This document shows positions 35,701 to 46,969 of a stretch of 64,000 nucleotides of DNA, one piece after another (positions within the stretch are counted from its first letter, which is position 1; the number at the start of each line of letters is the position of its first letter). This DNA is from Aquatica leii (taxonomy: Eukaryota > Arthropoda > Insecta > Coleoptera > Lampyridae), in assembly GCA_035610365.1 (NCBI GenBank), contig CM069433.1:134744545-134808544 (forward strand), read 5' to 3'. The position numbers and the translations under genes were made by a program. Below the pieces are notes generated by a model. It did no database searches and was not told the DNA's origin. It worked only from the letters and a program-made list of their open reading frames with translations.

Positions 35701-38700
35701 ATGAGAGTTGACTAGTGCAGATATTTTTAGTTGTTGTACCTAGTGTAAAACGTAACAAAATGCCTCGAGTTCGAAGACGTCAAAATTATCACTATGTTAG
35801 CGACTTTCGCAGGAGTAGAATTGTTGGTTTATCTATCGCGTCGTATTAATTGTACGGCAATGACGGTAATGCGTGTAGACAGAAGAAGGTAGATGAACAC
35901 GAAGAAGACTAACTGGTGAACCGAGGCGTACCAGACTACTAGCTCTACGAGACCGTTTTGCTACTACGCGTCAAATCGCTGACCAATGGTTTGGAGAAGA
36001 AGGTTACAATGCATACACTATATCGCCACATTCGAGCCTTTGGACTTTTTTTTATAACGTCCACGATTAGTGCTTTGACTGTGGACAACTGTCGTCAACG
36101 TTTGAGATGCTGCAGAGAACGACAGCATTGGTAGGCAGAATGGCATAATGTCTTCAGCAACAAATCGTGATTGTCTAGGTATGCACGATGGCGGTAGAAG
36201 GGTAATACACCGCCGTGAAGAGCCACGTGGTATTGGGCTTGTTGTTGAGAGGCATGTACACAGGACTATTGGAGTAATGGTGTGGTGGGCTATTGCTTAT
36301 GGTAGCCGATCACCACTTGTCTTTATTAGAGGCAGTATGACAACTACGCGTTATGTTGATGATGTACAAACCACTTTACTGCTTTATCTAGATTACCGTC
36401 CATACGTCCTTTTTCAGCTAGACAACGCACGTCCCCATATTGCTCGTCGAACTATAGACTTTATTCAAGAAGCAGGCGTTAATGTTTTGCTGTGGTCACC
36501 TCGTTCACCGGATTTAAATCCCATCGAACGTGTGTGCATCACCTTCCACAAACTCCGACACAGTTAATCCACGAAGTTCAAGTTGCTTGGAACGAGGTAC
36601 CACAAGCAGAAATTGACCATCTCATTTTATCGATCCCTAGGAGTGTGCAAGAGTGTACTCAACCACGGGTTCGCAAAACACATTAATTTTTTTTGAATTA
36701 AATCTTAATAAAACTTCTTGGAAATGTTATTGATTCATTCTTGACGTTAGACTACATTGTCAAGCAATCAAGTTGAAGAATTTATTCCTTCTGGGTGTAA
36801 CACTTCTAATGTTTCTAAATATGTCAGCATATAGATGACCCAGGTAAATTAAACAAAATGGAATCAGTGGATGTCGCAAGAGAGAGGAAAAGAGCTTAAC
36901 TATGAAATTTGATAATATTGCGAGAAACAACTAATCGAGCTGTAATGCACTCGCAGATATATACCGGGTCCACCAAAAGTATAGAACCAAGCATTTCTGG
37001 GTAAACAAAATCACAGGTTTTAAAGATTAAAAATGCCATCATTTTTTGTCCTATGTCTTTTAGTTTTTAAGTACGACGTTACAACTTATTTTTCAAACGC
37101 GAACCTACGTTGTTGGGTGGATACATTACAACTGTCTGTACTTCGTGTTAGAGGCACCTTCTCTGAGTTTTTTTCACACTTTTTCATTGTTCACCGAAAC
37201 ATCGACTTTTTGGGAACATTGTTATATAACTAGTTTTTGTTGAATTACTATAGTGATACAATGGAAAATATTTTAGGCCGAAAGTACTTGGTTTGGAAAA
37301 CGATGTAAAAAATTAAATCATTCGACAAGCACGTTATCTCTTTTAATGCCATCATTTTTAAACGCCGCTTTGAGTGAAGACGACGCAATAGTACAAATTT
37401 GTATAGATAATACGCGGCATATTTTATATGCTTTAACCGAAAAAGGTACAATATGGTTATATGATTTGGGAGAGAAAGGAAGCACATTTAATAAAGTTTC
37501 AAAATTAAATCAATCGTCTTTGGTGCAGCAAGCAACAAATACTGTCAAGTAAGAAATTTGTTTTCCGATAATTAGATTTTGCGTTAAATTTTGTTTTAGA
37601 ACATTGGATAGCCAAAACTTTCGACCCATAGTTAGTATTTCAGCTGTTGAGGCTTCCGAATCTGGTCACATCAATCTCGTAGCGGTGTCTGAAACTGGAG
37701 TTCGATTTTATCTGAGTGTTGTGGGTTTTTCAAATATGCTGCCCAATCAAAGACCTTATACGTTAACGCTAAGACACGTTAGGCTCCCACCCGGGTATTC
37801 TGCTACAATAACCGCTAGGCCACGAATGGTACATCAAGCTAACTACCGAGATTCAAATTTAATGTTTTTATCAAGTGTCAATGAAAAGGATGTTGTGTGG
37901 TGTATAAGTTCTGATATGTTTCCTTTTAATTCGATGTTTATGGAGGCTTATACAACGATTCCTCTTGATGGACCTGCGATGGCAATGGCAGAAGTAACTA
38001 CGAAAACCGTGCTTCCAAATATGCAACCGTTTGTGCAAGCGCCACAAATAGCGGTTCGTCAACATTTTGAAGCGCCACGAAAATACGTAGTTCTTACTGC
38101 GCAAGGCGTGCATATCTTCTTGAAAATGAGACCGGTAGATTTATTAAGACAGCTTTTGATCGACTGTCATGGTCCCGAAAATGAAGCAGTAAAAGCGTTT
38201 TTCGTTATTCAAAAAGAAGACCAAGCGTGTGCTACAAGTTTAATTTTGGCTTGTTTGGAAAGTTTACAAACTGCCGATGTATCTGAATGGGCAACTAGAG
38301 CGTTTTTCTTATATGGAGGAGAACCTAAGTTGGCAATAAATCAACCTTTTATGCAAAATACTGCTGGTAAATGAATTTTTATTAATTTTGTAAATTATTA
38401 ATCGAGTTGTTTCAGCTAATGCTTCGTTTACGCCTAACGTCATGTCGACCCCAATCTCTCCTCATTTACAAATGCAGCAACAAACTATGTCTTCTCCAAC
38501 TATGCAAGCTGATTCCACTAATGCTGGGTTTCGTAGCTTCAATCCATTCATATATTCTTCAAAGCACAATGGTTTATATTTATATTTAAGCCGGATCTTG
38601 CGTCCATTTTGGAACATGTACTGTGTAGAAAAGTTAGACGTTAGTGACAAACACGTCGTATTTGTAAGTATTTAGATTAATTTTTTCGACAGTGTTTTTT

Positions 38701-41700
38701 TATTACATTGTAGTTAAGAAGTACGGTAACTGCCGACGACTGCGTATGGATTTTAAGTCACCTATCATCTTTATGGACGTTCTTAAAGAAAAACACGCAT
38801 TTTAGTCTTAATACTACTGCTAATTTACCTTATAATGTTTCGCAGCAATCTTTCAACACATCAAGATCAAACCAAACATTGCAAGATGCTCAAATTGAAG
38901 AGCGACAATCATTAGCATCGTTAAAAAATTTTGTAAATCATGCTTGCCAAGTCCTAGGATTGTGGAGAATACTTTGCGAGCATCAATTTCATTTTCTGGT
39001 ATTATCGTTGCCAACGACTCATCAACAAATTTTACAAAATACTTCGTTCAAAGATTTAATTCTGTACGGCCAAGAGATTTGTATTAGTTTTATCAACAGT
39101 CTAATAACAAGCTATCTTAGCGACAATGCTTTGATAGATACGATCAGTTCGAAGTTGCGCGAAACATGTCCCGATTTATACAAGGATGAAGATGCCGCTT
39201 GTTCAAAGGTATTTAAATTTATACATTTTTTCCACAAAATTACATGTTCTGTTTTTAGGCGTATGAATTACTCAAAGCGAGTAAACATTCTCACAGCGAT
39301 AACGAAAAAGCGGATAACATAGCTTCAGCATTGAAGTTGTGCAAGTCGGTTGCCCCCAATATTAATCTCCAAGAAATATGTCAATTATTAAAAAATCTAA
39401 ATGCTTTTCATGCAGTTGTAGATTTGTGTGTTGATTGTGCAAAAAAATTAGATCCCGACAATATAGCAGATTTCTACTATAAAAATGAAGGTGAAGCTGG
39501 CAATCAAGATAGTTATAACTTCTATGCAAAAAGAATGAAAGTCTACAAAGAAATATTAGGCGTTTTAGATCTTTTAAGTTCAGATGTTTCAACTACTCTA
39601 AACTCGAATATCAATGCAGCGTCGGCCGAAGTACAAACGTTTTTGCTCCAACAACAAGATAAAATTGAAGCGATGAGACAATTTATTTTAGATTGCTTGC
39701 GATATCCCGACGATTTGCTTCATGTCGCAATATATGAATGGATGATGTCAAAGAAAATGGATGGCGAATTAATCAGAATTTCACAACCTTCTTTGGAAAA
39801 GTACCTAGTGAAAACGTCGCAACAGAGCCAAGACAATGTTGCTGCATTGGAATTGATTTGGAAATATTATGAGAGTAACAATAATCATGCTTCGGCAGCA
39901 AGTATCCTGCTTAAACTTTCGTGTAAAAATGGGTGAGTTTTTTTTTGTTAGATTTTACTTTCGAGACGTGCATTGGATAACAATTTTACATCATGTGAAT
40001 GTGTGAACGTTAATCATACCACTGAAATATTGTTAAACGGTTTATGCTGTATAAGTTCAATGCTGCTGCAAACACAGAATATCACATGGGTATAGTGCTA
40101 TTTGATATAGTTAACATCAATAAGTACATAGAACACACAATATTGTACTAGGATTGTTTAATGGAAGCGCGTTTAGGAGCGGTAAGGCATTTTTTCTTCA
40201 ACAAATTCAAATGAAATCTTCTTTAGCATTAAACCATGAGTCTCGTTGATGAACTAATTTATAAATACCCCACTGATAAAATATAAAATAAAAGTTTCGG
40301 AAATGCTGAAACTCAATTGAGCTTGAGTTTCAGCATTTCCGAAACTTTTATTTTTTATGTTCACACGTAACTATTTTAAGGTATCTGAATATTGCTCAGC
40401 GTTAATGTTAAGGCCAGGTTGTTTAAAATCCAAGATCAGCATGCCATTGTAATAAGAAAATATGATTACCATAAGTTTTCGACCGAAGGTCGAGACCTAC
40501 ATATTTTGCCTTCGGAGATGGTAGATGCTTTCACTGTATGACGTTTGCATTCTGGTTCGTAGGTCTTGTTCTTGATAGCGCATCAAATGATGTAATGATA
40601 AAGTGGAACGCAAGTTTCTTCTGTTCAGTAAGCAGTTGTAGAATTCACCGAGCAGTAATTTTGTATTAGCCAATAGTGTGAATTATGAAATGAACAGTTC
40701 TTACGGCCAACTTCTAAGAAAGTTCTCTAACTTTGAACGATTGCTTGTGCGTAAAGTAGTTTTCAACTGTCTCATAAATTCTTCTTTTAAAGCAACAGCA
40801 CGCTAGGTCAAATTTTGAGTGGATTCTCTTTCTTAACAAAACCACTGCCGATAAGAATAACTGTAGTCAGCATATACAGCTTTCATTTTTGTATAAATTT
40901 TTATTGGCTGACAACTCTCGACTGCCAAAAACTGAATAACACCACATAAATTATTTTTGAACAGATTTTCAATCATGTATGTCACGTTTGTGGATCTCTA
41001 TATTTAGAGAAAGGGCAACTGTAAATATTTATGACAAATACAAACACTGGTCTATATAATATGAATAATGAAAGTAACTTTTTAAAATATGGTGTAGAAG
41101 TCAGCGACCCAAAATACCGATGAAAAGTAAATTGAACGAAAAGCGCTAGCGTCAAGTGAAGTAAAAAATCTTTACATTATGAAAACGAATTAATAAATAT
41201 TATTATTATTATTAATTATTATTAAACATTGCGGGAGCTAATTCAAAATTCAATATTGATATTAACGTCTGATAAAAAGCGTCGCCAACAACATGATCAA
41301 CAAAAATTGTTCGAATTTTAACAGTAGTCGAGTATTTGTTATTTGTTGGTGAAACCATGGTTGCAGTAAATTTAAAATAATCACATTTGCGAAGTATGAA
41401 CTCTCATCGAACTAGAAACTTCGGAAAGCTACGCTTTCCTTTGGACGATTATCTGTACACCTTCGCAATGTGTTTGTTTATCTCAAACATTTAGAAAATG
41501 AAGTATCATGCCGTGAACTGTGACCTAGAGTTGAAAATCGGAATTTATAAACAAAATTCTAATTTGACAAGTCTAAGGAAAACGTTAGTCTATTTAAAAG
41601 ACAAACACGTTAACAAAAAATTTTAATAATTTAAAAATAATTGGATATCTATATAATAAATAAAAATTAGTAGTGATGAAGGCTTGTTAATTAAAAACAC

Positions 41701-44700
41701 AACGACATAAGCAATGATAGATTAGGAATACAAATCCCGAATTTAGAGAATCAAAGCGCATATGTGACATACAGCAAAACGATCGTATAGTTAATTGTGC
41801 TAACAACCTACTATGTACGTTCAGTCGTTCTTGCAATCGACTGACCACGAAAATACAATTAAAAATTAAAATAGAAAGTATCAATTTAGTACATACGGTA
41901 CTATCACTAGTAAAACCCATTTGATTCATACGATTACTGAAAAAATTAGTTTCGTAACTTCGTGTTTTCTTCCATACGGTGACAATCGCATCTAACCACT
42001 CGTAGCGTTAGCTACAGTGATGTGACGTCATGGAAATTTTTCCAATCACAATTTCCGCTTATCTCCACAGACAAAGAACACGTGTGGATGTATGGAAACC
42101 GGCTACAGACAATTACGAAGGAATTAGATTATACCACAAACGTAAGGAACAAATGCTTACCCCAAATAAAGACTTTCACTCAATTCGCAACAATATTGGG
42201 TTCAATACTCGCATGAATGCACGTGAATAATTAGAAATGAATGTCTTATTCGGCGTACACTACGCTAGATCAGCGTTGCAAGGTGTCGACAATGTCACGT
42301 CAACAATTCAATTGTCGACGCGTCGACAATGGCCACGTCGAGTAAATCATTGTCGACACCATTGTCAACACCAATTATAATTACCTCAAAAATTACATAT
42401 TAATGTTGCAAGTCATATACGCGTTATTTATTTTATTCAAAAATACAAAAAAGTAAACTAACACGTATATTAAACACAAATTTGAACTATAATATACATG
42501 TATCTATAAAAACATGGTAGTGTACCTACTACTAGTAGGTATATTCAAAATCTAAAAATCTAATTGTCCAATTTATCCCAATCCCAACATTCCCAACTAA
42601 TGTCCGCGATTGAGTCTTCTTCACTTTTGTCTCTCAGAGTGAAGTACACATGTACTAATTTTTTAGACGTTTCAAATTTCAGTCTGTTTCTTAATAAAGA
42701 GTGAATGTTTCCCCAGTCGGAAAATAATCTTTCTGTCTGCGCTGATGCTGCAGGTATTTTTAGCAACTTTAAAACTATAGCAGCTAAATTGGGATATTCC
42801 ATTTTTGCAAATCTCCAGAATACCAAGGGATCGTTAATATTTTTGGAAAAAAGTTGTTTGAAAAGTCCAGTTTTTTCATTATAGGCGTCCCAAGCATTTA
42901 TAGCATCACTGTTAAGATGCTTAAATAAAAACCTGTTAATCTCATTTTTATGATGAGATAACAACTTATTATTGTCATAACTAGGGTGAAAATAGTAAGC
43001 TACTAAACTGTAAAGTGAAGAACTCTGGCAATTTTAGGGATAACCACAAATCAGCAGCATCTGCTATTGAGGTAGTTGGTTTCTGACAGATGTTGATGAG
43101 GTTGCAAACCGGTTCTTGAATTTCTATTTGAAATTTGACTTCTTGTACAAAATCGTCATCAAAAATAGCTTCCTTTACAGCGTTTTTAATTTTTTTTGTT
43201 GTGTTTGCAAGTACCTGTTTCATATGAATTAGATTCTCTAAAAATGATTGAAAAGTGTCACGATAAGTGCACCAGCGCGTTTCTGCGGGAAGTTTTATTC
43301 TGTGTCCGCCTCTGTCCACAATCATCTGTTCTAGATCAGGCTGCTTAAATTCTTTCATTACTACAAGAAGTCGTTTACACAATTCTTTGTCAACTATATC
43401 TTTTGCTAGAAGATTGCCTGTATGACTGCTGCAGGTACTTGGCCAAACTGCATGCTGTAAGAGATTTCCCATTTTAACCATAGCGCTAGCGTTGTCAGTG
43501 ACAACTGCATAAATATCAACATTATATTTATCTTTTGCAATCTGTTTTGATTCTGTTATTATTTTTGCAATTTTTTCACCAGTTTCAGATTCGGTAGTAC
43601 AATCCCATGCGTTAAGAAATGCTTTCGCACCATCTGTCGTGTGCAACATAGTAACGACGGTTTTTGTATTATTTGATGAATTTTTCCATCAATCACATAT
43701 AACAACTGATTCATTTCCTAGATGACCTTGAACTTCGCTGATACAATCATTATAGCATTTATTCAGAAGGGTAGTGCTAAGCTTAGTTCGACTAGGAATC
43801 ATGTTAACATAAGAAGATCTTAAAGCTTGAACAAACTCTTTAAATAATTTTGATTCCACAATTCTAAATGGCAAATTACAGCCAAATATAAATCTAGCAA
43901 GAGCATCATCAATCTTTGATGCTTCGTCTTTGCTAATAGAATCAACATAATCTGTCATAAGCTTCCTTTTTTTTGTATTATTTGATGTTGAACATCTACT
44001 TTCAGTTTTTTTGAGTATTGGAGTGTGCTTAAATCCACTAGAATTCGAAGTTGAACATGCTAGTAAATCTTCCACTTCTGACATCTGATCACATCCATCA
44101 TGTAGTAATTCAAGGTGACCATCTTCTAAAACTCTATATTCACTAACTACATTTTCATTAATAATAAACATTTCCTTAAGATTACTTGATGAAAGGTTAC
44201 TAATAGCTTCTGTGCTAATAGTTTCGTTTGAGCTAGATTCATTGTTCTCCTCAACCTCAACTTCGTTATACATAGTACATACATTTCTAAAATTAAAATA
44301 TATCAGTTTACTTAAAAGGGTTAAAAATAACTTAACCTACCGGTGCGCTTGAAGTCGTTTGTATCCCGTATTTTTTATAACATTTTTACAAATTGTACAA
44401 CGAGCCGCATGGCGGTTATTTACTTTAACTAATTGAAACTTTAATTTGCTAAAGTTATCATTCATTTTTCTTCCACTCATGATAAAATTTAAGCGCTGGA
44501 CATAATTCACAACAAAAGAAAAACAAACATAACCTCAAAACAACCGGTATTGGCTTTGTTGACATACTCGACATTGTTGACGTATTGTTGACATTCACTC
44601 GACGCGTCGAGGTCGACATTAAAGTTGACGCGTCGACAATCAACGCTGCGCTAGATGATGTCCTGACAACAGTTTATTAGATATTTTATTTATAATTTAA

Positions 44701-46849
44701 AATGAATTCACAAATATAATATAGGTTCGAATCCTGCCTGCGACGAATTTTTTTAGAAAAAAATTCCATATCTTGAAGAGAAAGCAATATACGTTAAAAT
44801 AATAATTTTTACTGATTTATTAAAGGGGAAAGCAATATCGAGGCGCACAAATATAGGGGTTAGTCAATATGACAAATAAGCTCAATTTACCATATTTCGA
44901 TTATATCTTAATGAAATCGAGGAGAAAAATTTCAAACAATTATAGTATGCTAGGAAGTCAATACAAATGTGTACATATCACTTCAAAGTGGTTTTATGAC
45001 AACATGACCTTATAAAAATATGTAGACATTTCTTATAGGAAAGTCGTGTGGTAGCCACACCAGTTTTCTTTATCAACAACCACTGACTTTAACGTTCACC
45101 ACCTAAGTAAGCCGGTAAGCGTATTGCTCTTAAAGCGAATCATGCGTATTCTCGTAGTTATCGGTCTTTCCGTCAGATGACGATGCTTACGTAATTCCGC
45201 GCGTCTTTAATTGGATTTAAATTTAAACTGGATCATCTCATTATTTATGATTGGTTTAGACGTTAAGTTTTGGGTTTTAATTCTACCTGTTTTTAAAAAT
45301 TGTACCGTCATTAGCGGCAAGTTGATTACCTAATTCTGTAGTGATTCTTTGTTAGATTATCGTTTACTTATTTAAGTTTTCACTTTCTCTCACGTCCTAA
45401 TGCAGCTTATTAGGAAACCACGAACACGGCAACATCAATACGGTCCAAATCCGGAAAACGTTCTAATCTTAGTATAAATTCCGGTCGTAGTAACCTTCCC
45501 GAAGACGTTACTCCTTGTTTTTCGAATTTAACCGTATTCCGAATTAGATGTAACCGTGACTTCTCAATAAGCTGTTAAAACCTTACCTCTTTTATTTTCT
45601 TTGATCTGAACTTTTTTAAATTAAGTACGTTGTAATACAGCATACAGTTTTACTTATTAAAAACGTTTTTCGTTAATATCATAAAAGGGAAGGTGTTTAT
45701 AGTGTATAATTTATTGACCAATTTAAATAGTAAATGAGTTTATACAAAGAAATTCGCCAGATCTACGAAACATTTTCTTTAAAGAAATTGGTTTAAAACA
45801 AATTTTTGTTACAGCAATGGATTAACGCTAAAAGATCGTCTTGAACGTCTAGCAAGAGCAGTCATGTGTATGAGAGCCGATAAAGTAGGTTACGCGCCAC
45901 ATTTAGGAGTATTTCTTCGAGATTTGGAAGACAAATTGGAAATTGCGAAAGTGCAAGAACAAGTGTTAGAAGCTATCACTAACATTCAAGGAGCCAGCGC
46001 AACGGCCGAAGAAGCAATAAACGCTCTTAACAATAATTTATATGATTTAACGCAGGTACTCGCCGTGACAAAAACTCTCTTCGTACTATAAATATAACTT
46101 TCAGCTATATGAAGAGTTCTCAGATCCGTTTAATTTATGGGAGTGCAAATTATCGATCATCGATTGTGCCGGATACTTAGATTCAGTAGTTATAGAAAAC
46201 GTTTGGCAACACATAATTGAAAATGAATTTAGAATTAGTACTGGGTCTGGTGACGACAAAGTAACCCAACTGGTAAATAAAGTGCTATCACTAATTCGTC
46301 GATTTAAAAATTCTTCGAGCACTGTTCCTCTTCGTAAGCGTATAATTCATTCTCGGTGATGTCCTAACGTACATTGTTTTAGATTTCATAATACAGAAAC
46401 TCGAAATGATTAGTATTTTAGTAAGAGCCAATCCTTCTATAATTCCAACGTTATTGTCTACAGGAGTTTCTATGGAACATTTAGTGGAACTTTACAAGTA
46501 AATTAAACAAATTTAATAACTTTAACTTTAATAAAAATTTTAGTTTGGTGGTTACCTCAACGACCGATAGTTTTTGGTCGTTAGAAGAAAATCAGTTTCA
46601 TTTGACTAAAAGTTTTGCAGAATTAGTTAATATATTTCTCAATAATAAAAGCAATTACGATCATTATTTAAGGTTTGTATTTTTGTTTTTCATTGATTAT
46701 ATAATAAATCAGATTTTTTTAGAACGAAAATTAAAGCTTTAAGTGAAGATGCGGTCGCAAAGTTATTATCTAGTTTATATAGTAAACCAAACACAGATGA
46801 ACTAATTTCTATGCTCAGAAGCATCCAATCTAAATTATCGAAATGTTAA
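31818..46849 (+). CDS. Nup155: Nuclear pore protein Nup155 (fly Nup154), 12 coding exons
   Basis: Nup155 is a scaffold nucleoporin of the inner ring of the nuclear pore complex, linking membrane and channel nucleoporins. I read coding exons 31818-32088, 32320-32726, 37277-37548, 37600-38366, 38416-38663, 38714-39208, 39259-39932, 45815-46055, 46105-46333, 46383-46497, 46544-46672 and 46723-46849. Every junction is GT-AG and keeps phase, giving 1324 aa plus stop; human NUP155 has about 1390. The product is collinear with the family: an N-terminal beta-propeller (about residues 80-560) and a C-terminal alpha-solenoid. The start fits: A at -3, G at +4, and family-like sequence begins at once. 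Introns 2 and 7 are large and filled with transposons; the others are 50-230 bases. No stop or frameshift is present, so the gene looks functional. Confidence 0.95.
32920..33150. repeat. Dispersed repeat copy 1 (Nup155 intron 2)
   Basis: The block starting TCGTGAACTGTGACCTTGAG and continuing through TTGACAAGTCTA and AACGTTAGTCTATTTA recurs in the same order and orientation in intron 7 at about 41507-41730. The two copies are diverged but clearly related. No coding content. Confidence 0.65.
34870..35580 (+). pseudogene. LINE reverse transcriptase remnant in Nup155 intron 2
   Basis: Broken frames on the + strand include TGFKPGRSCTGNI and SLKEVIEKDW, the Q-x-GF-x-x-GRSC-x-D motif of LINE reverse transcriptases. 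Further on come VVLYATELWVSTNRHRQMLE (the later YG-x-E-x-W segment) and NNIQKKNLTWYGHLESI (the WYGH motif near the C terminus). The parts between are deleted or decayed. The element is inert and spliced out with the intron. Confidence 0.65.
35761..36689 (+). pseudogene. Tc1-family transposase remnant in Nup155 intron 2
   Basis: The frame opens at an ATG at 35761 (MPRVRRRQNYHYVSDF) with an HTH region broken by stops. It is clean from 36148 to 36567. That part carries CLGMHDGGRRV, the GVMVWWAIAYGSRSPLVFI core, VLFQLDNARPHIARR with the second catalytic Asp, and WSPRSPDLNPIERV with the Glu. Spacing between those two is 34 residues, the DD34E signature of the Tc1 family. The first catalytic Asp, expected in F-S-D-E-S, reads as Asn next to a frameshift at about 36155. 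A second frameshift near 36530 moves the C terminus (PTQLIHEVQVAWNEVPQAEI) into another frame, to 36686. Terminal repeats were not found. Confidence 0.88.
37277..38663 (+). CDS. Nup155: Nup155 exons 3-5: rest of the beta-propeller and linker
   Basis: Exon 3 starts at GCCGAA after an AG at 37275-37276 and encodes WFGKRCKKLNHSTSTLSLL, LSEDDAIVQICIDNTRHILY and the EKGTIWLYDLG blade. Exon 4 has RPIVSISAVEA, VRLPPGYSATITARPRMVH, the FVLLSAQG-like YVVLTAQGVHIF, and KEDQACATSLILACLES ahead of WATRAFFLYGGEP. Exon 5 is a low-complexity Ser/Pro/Gln/Met linker followed by SSKHNGLYLYLSRILRPFW, where the solenoid begins. The Met at 37346 is internal, not a start. Confidence 0.95.
38714..39932 (+). CDS. 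Nup155: Nup155 exons 6-7: alpha-solenoid
   Basis: Exon 6 opens with a TAG acceptor just before TTAAGAAG and includes VLGLWRILCEHQFHFLVLSL and TSFKDLILYG, both conserved in the family. Exon 7 begins AYELLKASKHS and includes NAFHAVVDLCVDCAKKLDP, DLLHVAIYEWMMSKKMDGEL and ALELIWKYYESNNNHASAA. These are the repeated helix pairs of the C-terminal solenoid. Exon 7 ends two bases into a Gly codon completed by exon 8, 5.9 kb downstream. Confidence 0.95.
40289..40350. repeat. Perfect 28-bp inverted repeat with 6-base loop (Nup155 intron 7)
   Basis: The arm 40289-40316 (AGTTTCGGAAATGCTGAAAC is its centre) is exactly complementary to 40323-40350, with the loop TTGAGC; A/T extensions lengthen the stem imperfectly. 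In the pre-mRNA it would form a long uninterrupted hairpin. It could be a small-RNA precursor, a MITE remnant or a recent palindrome; the sequence alone does not decide. Confidence 0.85.
41507..41730. repeat. Dispersed repeat copy 2 (Nup155 intron 7)
   Basis: Matches the repeat at 32920-33150 in intron 2: CGTGAACTGTGACCTAGAG, TTTGACAAGTCTAAGG and AACGTTAGTCTATTTAAAA appear in the same order. Confidence 0.65.
42560..44286 (-). pseudogene. hAT transposase exon 2: catalytic and dimerisation regions
   Basis: After the acceptor at 44288-44287 the frame runs as an acidic Ser/Glu/Asn-rich linker, then ARFIFGCNLPFRIVESKLFK (the DUF659-type start of the hAT core) to a TGA at 43686-43688. Directly beyond it, in the same frame, are the next conserved segment beginning WKNSSNNTK and AVVTDNASAMVKMGNLL, VWPSTCSSHTGNLLAKDI and AETRWCTYRDTFQSF. 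A frameshift near 43000 precedes 42964-42560, which holds the dimerisation domain with LKIPAASAQTERLFSDWGNI. Only two inactivating changes are visible. Confidence 0.9.
44341..44480 (-). CDS. hAT transposase exon 1: start and most of a BED zinc finger
   Basis: A short minus-strand exon with ATG at 44480-44478 encoding MSGRKMNDNFSKLKFQLVKV followed by RCTICKNVIKNTGYKRLQAH. This provides Cys-x2-Cys and the His of a BED zinc finger, the DNA-binding domain of many hAT transposases. It ends at a GT donor (44340-44339). A 54-base intron (44287-44340) with a T-rich AG acceptor follows. Joining the two exons keeps the frame and supplies the fourth ligand Cys a few residues after the His. The finger is therefore split by the intron. 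Confidence 0.75.
44672..44765. repeat. Repeat end with tRNA B-box-like word
   Basis: The segment from AACAGTTTATTAGATATTTT to GGTTCGAATCCTGCCTGCGA closely matches 60419-60505. GGTTCGAATCC is a perfect tRNA-type B box (RNA polymerase III promoter). No A box or cloverleaf is visible, so this is not a tRNA gene; a SINE-derived piece is possible. It begins 16 bases after the hAT target duplication. Confidence 0.6.
45815..46849 (+). CDS. Nup155: Nup155 exons 8-12: C-terminal solenoid
   Basis: Five short exons with introns of about 50 bases. Exon 8 has LKDRLERLARAVMCMRADKV; exon 9 has LYEEFSDPFNLWECKLSIID then CAGY; exon 10 has HFIIQKLEMISI and ATLLSTGVSMEHLVELY-type sequence; exon 11 has DSFWSLEENQFHLTKSF; exon 12 ends MLRSIQSKLSKC and a TAA at 46847-46849. 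These track the vertebrate C terminus closely, including the conserved CAGY and DPFW-like positions. Confidence 0.93.
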
Positions 46850-46957
46850 TTTTTATACAAATAGTTATTTAAGCTTTGCGTGTGAGAAAGAAAATTTTTT
46901 GAAAAAATTTGTCTGACTGAATGCTGTTTAATATTATTGTAAGTTTTAGCATTAATT

Positions 46958-46963
46958 AATAAA
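46958..46963 (+). promoter_or_regulatory. Polyadenylation signal of Nup155
   Basis: AATAAA about 110 bases after the stop codon, followed by T-rich sequence and a TTTTTTGT stretch, in the expected place for the end of the transcript. Confidence 0.65.
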
Positions 46964-46969
46964 ATAATT

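Larger units (their letters stand above)
42271..44648 (-). mobile_element. hAT transposon with intact ends and 8-bp target duplication, in Nup155 intron 7
   Basis: The element starts CAGCGTTG at 42271 and ends CAACGCTG at 44648, with GTCGACGCGTCGAC-type palindromic words in both subterminal regions. The flanking 8 bases CGCTAGAT (42263-42270 and 44649-44656) are identical, the target duplication length of hAT elements. It is 2378 bp, lies antisense to Nup155, and encodes a BED-finger transposase with one stop and one frameshift. The clean ends and duplication indicate a fairly recent insertion. The repeated TGTCGACAATG words near the ends are likely transposase-binding sites. Confidence 0.95.

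Noticed and set aside
44723-44750. tRNA gene suggested by GGTTCGAATCC
   Set aside because: No acceptor stem, anticodon arm or A box can be folded around it; only a B-box-like word is present.
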